The notes beneath the pieces were generated by a model, which was not told where the DNA came from, made no database searches, and was given only the letters and a program-made list of their open reading frames with translations. Positions 56,501-64,000 of a stretch of DNA of 64,000 bases are shown here, in pieces. Numbering within the stretch: position 1 is the first letter of the stretch; every line of letters begins with the position of its first letter. Origin of the DNA: Gonium pectorale (Eukaryota > Chlorophyta > Chlorophyceae > Chlamydomonadales > Volvocaceae). The stretch lies in contig LSYV01000030.1 of NCBI GenBank assembly GCA_001584585.1, forward strand, positions 1,111,528 through 1,175,527. The letters are read 5' to 3'. The position numbers and the translations under genes are program-made.

Positions 56501-59500
56501 ACCGCGAGGCCCCCACACTGCGACTGGTGGCTGGGCGCGACGAGGTGCCCCGGATCAACACCACGGCGGCACTGGTGGCGCAACACACGCCCTCGGCGGA
56601 CAACGCCCTGGAGGCTGAGGTGAGCGGGACGGTGTCATGCAATGTGTGGGAAACGCAGGGAAGGCGTCGACCCGTTGCAGAGGGCACTTTTTGCGCCATT
56701 TGGAGACGGTGGGCCGGCGCAGACTCACTCCTCCTTTAGCGAGGATGTGCCGAGTCGCCACTATTCGGGATGTCCTGCACCTGCCGCCGCCTTAGCACGG
56801 TCTGCGCAGTAAGGCCGTGTGTGGTTCATCAGGTTCGAGAAGCGTGCGTAACGCATGCGCACAGCCACATGCCGGAGTGATGAACAGACCCGATCTGTTG
56901 CCTTCCTGTTGAGCCCCAGAAGGGGCCTTGATGCTTTTCTACACGAGATTTCTGACCGGCAGATCCATTGCGAGCGGCACTGCAAGCCCGCACGCACGCG
57001 CCATGATTTTTCCCTGGCCATTATACCCTGCGCCTCGCCTCCCCTGTCGCCGACGCCATCTGATGGCCCATGCTGGCGCCGCTCTTTATCCTTGCGCCTC
57101 GGTTGCTCCTATCTCGCAGGTGGCTGCGCTGCTGAACGAGGCGGGCGCGGGCAGCGCGGAGGCGATTGAGGAGGCGGAGGAGGCGCTGGCGCTCAAGGCG
57201 CTCAGCCTGGAGGAGGCGCGCGAGCGGCGAGCCCGGCTGGCCAAGCTGCGATCGCTGCTGTTCTACCACGAGCTCAAGTCGAGGCGGCTAAAGGCCATCA
57301 AGAGCAAGGAGTACCACAGGTGGGCAAGGTGCAGGTGTCGAAGGGTTTGGATGTGCTCTATGGGCGAAGCCGTGTTGGCAACTCCTGAGGGACCGTAGGC
57401 CGGTTGTATGCGCCAGCGAATAGACAGTCGCGGTAAGCTGCCCGTCGCAACGTGTGTTGTCTGTTCGCAGGCACCTGGCGCGCGCCGCAAAGCGCAAGGC
57501 CACAAAGATGGCTGCCGCAGCGGCGGAGGCAGGTCCCGACGGCGACGTTGACGGCGAGCGCGCCGCCGCCATCGAGGCCGAGTTCCAGCGCGCCAAGGAG
57601 CGGCTGACGCTGAGGCACCGCAACAGTAGCCGTTGGGCGCGGCGCGCGCTCAAGAGGGGGCAGTTGGACCTGGACGCAGGTGGGGCCGGGCGCGCAGTCT
57701 GGGGCCGGCGCGCAGTCTGGGGCAGGGCGAGGGGCGCGTGGCCTTAAGCGTTGGCGCTGTGCTTTGCGTCCGCTTTTTGGGCATGCGCTTATGGGGAACT
57801 TTATGGCTTACTGAAATGCGCGCTCGAGCCTATGTGAGCTCCCGGCGTTAAGGCCGTAACAAATATAATGTTTATTTACTAGACACCCGAACCGCTCGCA
57901 CACTGTATCCGCCGCTGCCCAGGCACCAAGGCCGCCATTGCCGATCAGCTTCAACTGGGGCAGCAGCTCCGGCGCAAGATTGAGGGGCGCAAGGGCAGCG
58001 GCAGCGATGAGGACGGGTCGGACAGCGACGCGTCCACGTCGGCATCCGACGGCGAGGGCGAGCGGGGCGGCGGCGGGCTAGGTCGGGCGGTGCCCGGCGG
58101 CAAGCTGCGCAGCGCGGCGCTCGACATCCTCAAAGGTGCGCCATTTGTGGCTGCGGGCGGTTGGAACCAGGTGTGAGAGTCGGTTGGGGGTTGGAGGCTA
58201 TTTGTGGGGCTCCCAGCATGCGTTCTAAAGCACCTGGCCGCGCAACAATTCGCAGCTATGGTTTCGCACGGACGCGACAGTGAGCACGCAAGAGCGGCCA
58301 AGCTCTTTGCGCCGGGGGCGGCGCCCCTCTTCGCGCCGACCCCGGCCATTGGCTCGCCCCGCGAACATCACCCCCGCCCCGCCTGAAGCATTGAATCCTC
58401 CTGGCATTGTGGCCTTCAATGTTGTGCCGTGTTGTTGTCTGAATCATTGGTTGGTCTCAAGCATTGGTACGGATGCCTTGGTAGCCGGCCAAGGTCCCCA
58501 GATGCCACGCGTTCTAAAGCACCTGGCAGCGAATCCAAGTCGCCGTTATGGTTTCGCACGGACGCAATAGTAACCGCGCGCGCGGCCTCTTGCCCGGCTT
58601 TCGGGGCCGGCGCCCTTACCAGCCCGGACCCGTCCGGGCATTCCGCCGGCGAACATCCTTCAAACCATACTGCATTCCAAGAGCGCGTTGGAGGCGCTTC
58701 CATGGACATGTCTTTGTGCTGCGCATGAATTGCACCCTCATCAATCCATTTTCCACAGGTAACGGGCCATTGGACGAGGCCGAGCTGCCGAAGAAGGGCC
58801 TGCTGGCGCTGCCCTTCATGAAGCGCGCCCTGGAGCGGAGGCGGCTGGCGGCGCAGCAGGACGCCGAGGAGCTGATGCGGGAGCTGGACGAGCAACAGCA
58901 CACGGCGGCGGCGGCGGAGGGAGACGATGACGATGCGGCGGCGGCTGGCGGGCGAGTCGGCGGCGGCCTGGCGGCACTCGTGGGCTACGAGCTTCCAGCG
59001 ACGTCAGCGCCGGCCGCCGGCGGGCGGCGGAAGTTTGGTGCTTCCGCCGCCGGCGAGGCGGCCGCTGCCGCGGCGGCGGCAGCGGAGGCCGCCGCCGCCG
59101 CCCGGGAGGGCTCGGATCTGGAGTCCGACGATGCGGAGGACGCAGAGGCGAAGGCGGAGCGCTTGGGACGGCCCACTCCGGAGGCGGCCGCCGCGGCTGC
59201 GGCTGCAGCGCGCAAGGAGCAGCAGCAGGCAAAGAAGGGCAAAAAGGGCAAGGCGGCGGCGGTGCAGCCATCGGCGGCGGACCAGGCTGACCTCGACGCC
59301 GCGCTTCGCGCCGGCGCCGCCGGGCGCGGCATGCTCGTGACGAGCGCCGACGCCGGGATCAGTCTGGCAGTGGCGGGCCGGGAAGGGGCCGCCGCTGGCA
59401 GCGGCGACGTTGACGCCGACCCCGATGCCGAGCGCCGGGAGAGCAGCCGTGCTGCCGGCACGCGCGGGGCGCTTGCGGATGCGGAGGCGCATCGCGTATC

Positions 59501-60995
59501 GCTGGCGGCTGGCGGCGGCCGTGCGGCGCTCTTTGCGGTTGGCGGCTCCGCCGGCAAGTCTCCCACTGCAGCGGCGGAGGGTGGCGACGCCGCGCCCAAG
59601 TTCATCCCCAGCAAGAAGTTCACGGGCGCCAAATCGGGATACGCCTTCAAGAAGGGGCCGCAAGGGTTGGGGTACTACATCGACCCGAAGTCTGGCGGCG
59701 CAGCTGCAGGTGCGACGGCGACGGCGGTTGCGGCTGGGGCCGCCAAGGGCAAGCAGCCACCAGGCAAGGGCGCGTCGGCTACCGGTGGTATTGCCGTGGC
59801 TGGGCAAGGCAAGCCGACGGCGCCGGCTGCAGTGGCGGGGCAGGAGCAGAAGAAACTGAAGGGGAAGGCTGCGATGCACAAGGGGGAGCAGGAGCAGGAG
59901 CCGCGTGCGGACGGTGCCGAGGCCGCCGCCGGCGCTCCAGCGGCAGCGGCGGGCGGTGACGGCCCTGGCTCTGATGGCGAGGACGCGCCGATGATGCGGC
60001 CTGCGTCGTTGGCGCAGCAGGACCTCATCCGGCAGGTGCGGAACAGACCCGTCGATGCCTTGCCTTTGCCAGCCTACTGGTGTCCAAAAGGCTGGAGCTT
60101 TCGTGATAGCCTTGCTCTCGTCTTGCGGGCGCAAGGGGCTGTGGAGTGTTTTGCGGAGGACCGCGGGTCTTCACGTATAGCGGGTTCCAAGCAGCTGGTG
60201 ATGACGCTGAAGCTCTCTTTCCCCCTTTTCCTCAGGCGTTTGCCGGCGATGATGTCGAGGCAGAGTTTGCAGCGGAGAAGGCGGCGGCCGTGACGGAGGA
60301 GCTCCCGGAAATCCAGGAGCCCTCGTCGCTGCCCGGATGGGGCGCGTGGGCTGGCCAGCAACGCAACCCCAAGTGGATGCAGGCGGCCAAAGACCGCGCG
60401 GCAAAGTGAGTGACCGCGGCCATTGGTCTGAAAGCTTTCGTGCATGTAGCTGCAGTATAGAAAACTGAAGCGTGAGACATAGATACGCAACTTCCAGGTA
60501 TGGGTACTGCTGCCCATACCAGCGTTCTGTTTTTCGTTGCCTGCTAGTCCTTACCGATGCCTTCTTAAGTATCTTACGCGCGTATGCCCCCCCCCCCCCC
60601 CAATCCCCAACCCTCACAGGCAGCGCGCCGAGGCGGCTGCGGGCCGCAAGGACGCCAACCTGAAGTACGTCGTCATCTCGGAGCGGTGGGACAAAAAGGC
60701 CGCCAAGTACACGGCCCCCACCGCGCCCTTCCCCTTCACCAGCCCCGAAGCCTACGAGCGATCCCTCCGTCAGCCGCTGGGCCGCGAGTACAACCCCGAC
60801 GCCTCCTTCCGCGACCTGACCCGCCCCGCCGTGCTCAAGCAGGCGGGCGTGGTGATTGAGCCGCTGCGGTTCAGCGAGTCGGCCGCCAAGGATGCGGGGC
60901 TCAGGGGCAAGGAGGCCGAGCGCAAGCGCGAGGCCAAGCGGGTGCTGACGGTGGCGGGCGGCATGCCGCGGGCGGGCAAGGCCAAGGCCAAGTGA
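53571..60995 (+). CDS. UTP14: U3 snoRNP / SSU-processome protein Utp14
   Basis: Utp14 acts in the nucleolus in 18S rRNA maturation, where it activates the helicase Dhr1. Exons: 53571-53774, 54008-54375, 54623-54768, 55787-56049, 56497-56619, 57120-57319, 57471-57679, 57923-58135, 58759-60035, 60236-60405 and 60620-60995. They give 1182 residues in phase. Landmarks: a basic start, then DVYEAEDSDPDEVKHAERFD and NYEYELPSDFEDEEIDEE; a long acidic run; SVADLLRGLTGEERRKLGAA; KLRSLLFYHELKSRRLKAIK with KSKEYHR; and GTKAAIADQLQLGQQLRRKI. Near the end are PGWGAWAG and the conserved C-terminus DANLKYVVISERWDKKAAKY, YTAPTAPFPFTSPEAYERSL and GREYNPDASFRDLTRPAVLK. A roughly 400-residue Ala/Gly-rich exon (58759-60035) makes it longer than usual. 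The ATG at 53571 opens the conserved N-terminus. Confidence 0.92.
54901..56270. repeat. 166-bp direct repeats in two Utp14 introns (54901-55066 and 56105-56270)
   Basis: The two copies are equally long and I see a single mismatch (ccattctgg/ccactctgg). One is in the intron before exon 4 and the other in the intron after it. Confidence 0.9.
55204..55645. repeat. 130-bp direct repeats (55204-55333 and 55516-55645)
   Basis: Nearly identical copies 312 bp apart in the same Utp14 intron, both containing cattgaactgcc and a shared stretch ending gttagctgggcaaca. The intron is thus a nest of repeats and probably a decayed mobile element. Confidence 0.88.
58220..58630. repeat. Imperfect direct repeats in Utp14 intron 8
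   Basis: gcgttctaaagcacctgg begins at 58220 and again at 58509. Both copies continue into atggtttcgcacggacgc with moderate divergence. Confidence 0.7.
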
Positions 60996-61861
60996 TGTGC
61001 ACAGATAGGCAGACGGCAAGGGTGGCAGAAGAGGTGATGTCAGTGTGGTCTCGTTGCACGGACTTGGCGGCTGCTGAGGCTGCGATCTGGGGAGGCGCTG
61101 CGAGGTTCGCGCTGGTAAGCGCATGGTTGGGGCTCACGAGGTGTGAGGATTGCGTTCCCTGGGCGGCCATTTTGTTGTGATGGCTGCCCTGGGTGCCGCA
61201 GCAGCGCTGCCGTGGCCGCATATGAAATGGTCTCGATGGCTCTTGCAGCTGTTCATATGCGGGACTGGGGGGCATTCCTGTCTCCATGCGTATCGTGCTG
61301 GTCCTTTCCTATGCTATTGCGGGGCACGTGCACCGCTGCATCCTCAGTAACGGCGGCGGGTACCGGCAGAGATTCCGTCACCCCTCCGTCACCGATGTAA
61401 GACCTACGTTTGTGCCTCGACCCTAGGGCCATCTTATCCATGTGCTTAACAATATGTCGAGGTGATTGTGCACAGTGAACATATGACGCGGTGACCCGTA
61501 CGGCAACCGTACCAAGCTGGGAACCAAGCAGACGCACACCAACTTCAAATGCTTCTTCAGCACTTGTCCTAAGCACCTCATAAAGTCCTGACGCACTTGG
61601 TAACCTATCACCACCTCGTCAACTGCGTGTCTGCGTCACGGCCTCGGTAGTAGGCTATATTGCCCCAGTAACATCTATAAACGGAATCACCATATGGCTT
61701 GCTGTTGTCATTTGCTAGTCGGATGCGGGCCGCGCACGGCTGTTCTGGGGAGGCGAGGCCATGTTTCGACGTCAGAGCCGGGCACCAGGTAGGGTCTTCT
61801 AACCCTGTATGCATTTTGTTCGGTTTGGAATCTATGTAACTGCTCGCTCAAACTCTCGGAG
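60996..61861. other. Intergenic region after Utp14
   Basis: A TGTAA at 61396-61400, about 400 bases past the Utp14 stop, is a candidate polyadenylation signal. No gene is seen. Confidence 0.45.
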
Positions 61862-61916
61862 TTGACTGGGGTTTTCCCGCGTCTTGAGCCTGCGGCAAGT
61901 CTGTTTCCAGTTGAAC

Positions 61917-63762
61917 AGCATGCGACTATCGTAACTTCGCGATGCCTAACGGAGGCGTCCAATTGCTTCCGTAGGCCGGTTCTTCCTCTCCCTTCGCCTA
62001 CGTCATCGAGGCCGCTGTTGGCGTGCTTCATCGCTGGCAGGATCAGTAGGAGCGTCGCAAAAGCGCACAACAGCGATGCTTCGGGGGCGGGGAGTCAGCC
62101 GGGTGACGACGATGACGAGCTGGACAAGCTGCTGGGCACTGGTCGCTACCGCGGCTCCGGCAGTCGTATCGGGAGCGGCAGCAGCATCTTCAGCAGCAGC
62201 GGCAGCCACTTGAGGCTCGGCCCGGCCCACACCCAGGACGAGGACGGCCCTGCGGGAGTGGGCCCCTCCGGGACCGGCGGCTCGGAGGTGCAGGACACGC
62301 TGGCGGACATCATGCAGGTTCGCAGGATGTTTGCAGGGTAGCTCGTGCAGTGTTGCAAGCAGCGGAGCGCGAATGTAGCGGCGGAGGGCGTGCACATGGG
62401 GTATGCTGGAGGTCCAGCAGAGGCCAGGGCTGTTTGGCTGCACAGCCGGGCGTTGGTCGCCAGGGGTTTCGCTGGTCGAATACCGCGCATAAAACGGCCT
62501 ACGGCTAAGACGGCTCTAATGGGGAAGCGTGTATATAACACCCTTACCTCGTCGCAACATCCGTGTACAACCGCACTCCCCTGGCCTCCGATGTGCAGAT
62601 GGAGGTGCGGCGCGTCCGCGTCAAGGAGGAGCTCCTGTCCGACATCGAGGACCGGAAGGCCAAGATGCGGGAGATTGGGGAGGAGGTGGGCCACGGATGT
62701 TGTTCTGAGTGGTCTTGGGATGGCCCCGGGAGCTCCGAGCTGTGGTGCCGCCGCCCCAACAGACCCTGTGTTTGGGGATTCACGGCATGGTCTTCCCGCC
62801 CGCGCCAACCTGCCCCATGGGGACATAACGTCCTGATCTTCTTTGGAAGTGCTCTGCACCTCTCGGAAAGTATTGTCCGCCACCCTCCTTGCAGATGAAG
62901 GCAGCCCTGGCTCGCGAGTACGAACTGGACCGAATGCGTACCGAGATGAGCGCAAGCTACGCCATGGTGTGCTGTGCGATGTCTTGTGTTAGCTTGGCTG
63001 GTCGGAAGGCTTCATCTGCTGGGCTGTTAGTTGCGTGTCCGGTGATCTACTTGCTTGGTTGGCAGGTTGGGTGATGGCGACGGTACGGGACGCACCAAGA
63101 CAGGGGCTAATCAGGGCTTGCCGGTCCCAAGGTGGTTGGCACTGATCCACAGAGAGGCCAATCGTGCACCAACGCGTGCTGCTGTGCTGGGGACCATCGC
63201 GCTCCCCGAGCGTGCCCTTTCGCGGCATCTGGGACGAATGTAGAAGCAGGAGACCTGGCGTGATATGCCGTACTTTTCCTTTGCCGCTTGCTGCAGTCCG
63301 AGGCGTTTCAGGCGTTGGACGACGTGGAGGCTGAGGTGCAGCGGATAAAGCAGCAGCTGCAGGTTCGTACGCCATCGTGTACGTACCGTTGAACGGCACG
63401 GCGCTACTTCACGCTGCGGCACGCTTCCGCGCTTTTCAGCCCGACCACCTATCCCCTCTGCACATTCATACTCGCCGCAACCGCGGATCGGGCCGCCTGG
63501 GTGAACTTTCATTCATGCATTTTCCATCCTCCGTTCAAACCCCATAGCCATCAATCTGTATGAGTCGACATCCAACCATTACTCCTATCTGCGACCCTGA
63601 TCTCGGCAGGCTGATAAGGCCGACCTGGCTGCCTGGGAGGAGCGCACCGCGGAGGAGCGCTCCCGCGGACTGTTTTTCAAGAGCCTGTACGCCGTTGAAA
63701 AGGAGCCCAGGCAGCCAGTGGGGAAGAGCATCCCGGGCTACTGGCGGGTGGGTGCGCGGTGA
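61917..63762 (+). CDS. Unrecognised coiled-coil protein, possibly plastid-targeted (start unresolved)
   Basis: Coding signal appears in a segment open from about 61862 to 62317 with no in-frame ATG. The start therefore lies in an upstream exon I cannot place; an acceptor before 61920 (gttgaacag) is possible. It reads NCFRRPVLPLPSPTSSRPLL, a Ser/Arg/Pro-rich transit-like stretch, then DDDDELDKLLGTGRYRGSGS. Four phase-0 exons follow: 62599-62685 (VKEELLSDIEDRKAKMREIG), 62895-62966 (ALAREYELDRMRTEM), 63297-63362 (ALDDVEAEVQRIKQQLQ) and 63610-63762 (WEERTAEERSRGLFFKSLYA). The middle is coiled coil. It may stop at 63760-63762, or splice at 63747 and run on beyond the visible exons. I do not recognise the family. 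Confidence 0.5.
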
Positions 63763-64000
63763 CGATTGATGGGAGCACGCTGCGGTCAAGAAACTGCCGC
63801 CGCAGCAGTAGCACGCCGTGCAACTGGGGTGCGAGGGACGCGGTGTGCGCCAATGTGTGTCCTCTCTGCATGGAGGGGAGGGGGCACTGTGAGTGCTTAT
63901 GGCGCTCGCACATTTACCGCCGTTCCGGTGGCCGCTGCTGGTCGATGTACGCATGCCGACGCATGCAGACACGGCCTGCAGCGAGGCAAAACACGCCGCC

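Noticed and set aside
58816..60134. Minus-strand frames up to 376 codons
   Set aside because: Antisense shadows of the low-complexity Utp14 exon 9.

Overview
The window reads as nuclear DNA of a green alga, most likely a volvocalean chlorophyte. It is GC-rich, its genes are cut into many small exons with short GT-AG (sometimes GC-AG) introns, it has Ala/Gln- and Ser-Pro-Pro-rich extracellular proteins, plastid-type proteins (a PAP/fibrillin), and TGTAA motifs downstream of several stops. I see no operons, CRISPR arrays or prokaryotic features. A 709-base run of N (14709-15417) marks an assembly gap. All exon coordinates were worked out by hand from splice sites, reading phase and protein similarity.

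Layout. 1-2.2 kb: a 140-bp inverted repeat and an unrecognised minus-strand gene with a SAP-like motif. 2.8-4.4 kb: a plus-strand membrane protein with two MAPR/cytochrome-b5-like domains; its splice sites are duplicated in tandem and its last exon is frameshifted. 5.6-9.9 kb: a plus-strand JmjC/cupin Fe(II)/2-oxoglutarate oxygenase with a long low-complexity tail. 10.4-14.3 kb: a plus-strand secreted QA- and SPP-rich protein. 16.7-18.1 kb: a minus-strand secreted Ser/Gly/Asn-rich protein. 19.5-32.9 kb: three tandem minus-strand paralogues (here C, B and A, in 5'->3' order) encoding secreted proteins built from short repeated modules, each carried on symmetric exons. I do not recognise this family, and it is the most interesting part of the window. 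34.1-35.7 kb: a secretory-pathway FKBP (minus). 37.8-43.6 kb: the TFIIIB subunit Brf1 (minus). 45.2-49.2 kb: a Bfr1-like coiled-coil protein (plus). 50.3-52.8 kb: a plastid PAP/fibrillin (plus). 53.6-61.0 kb: the SSU-processome factor Utp14 (plus). 61.9-63.8 kb: an unrecognised coiled-coil protein with an unresolved start (plus).

Functionally the window falls in two halves. From about 10.4 to 35.7 kb every gene found begins with a signal peptide (QA/SPP protein, Ser/Gly protein, the three modular paralogues, ER-type FKBP), which suggests a cell-surface or extracellular-matrix cluster. From 37.8 kb on, the genes are conserved housekeeping functions: RNA polymerase III initiation, an mRNP-associated factor, a plastid lipid-associated protein and ribosome biogenesis.
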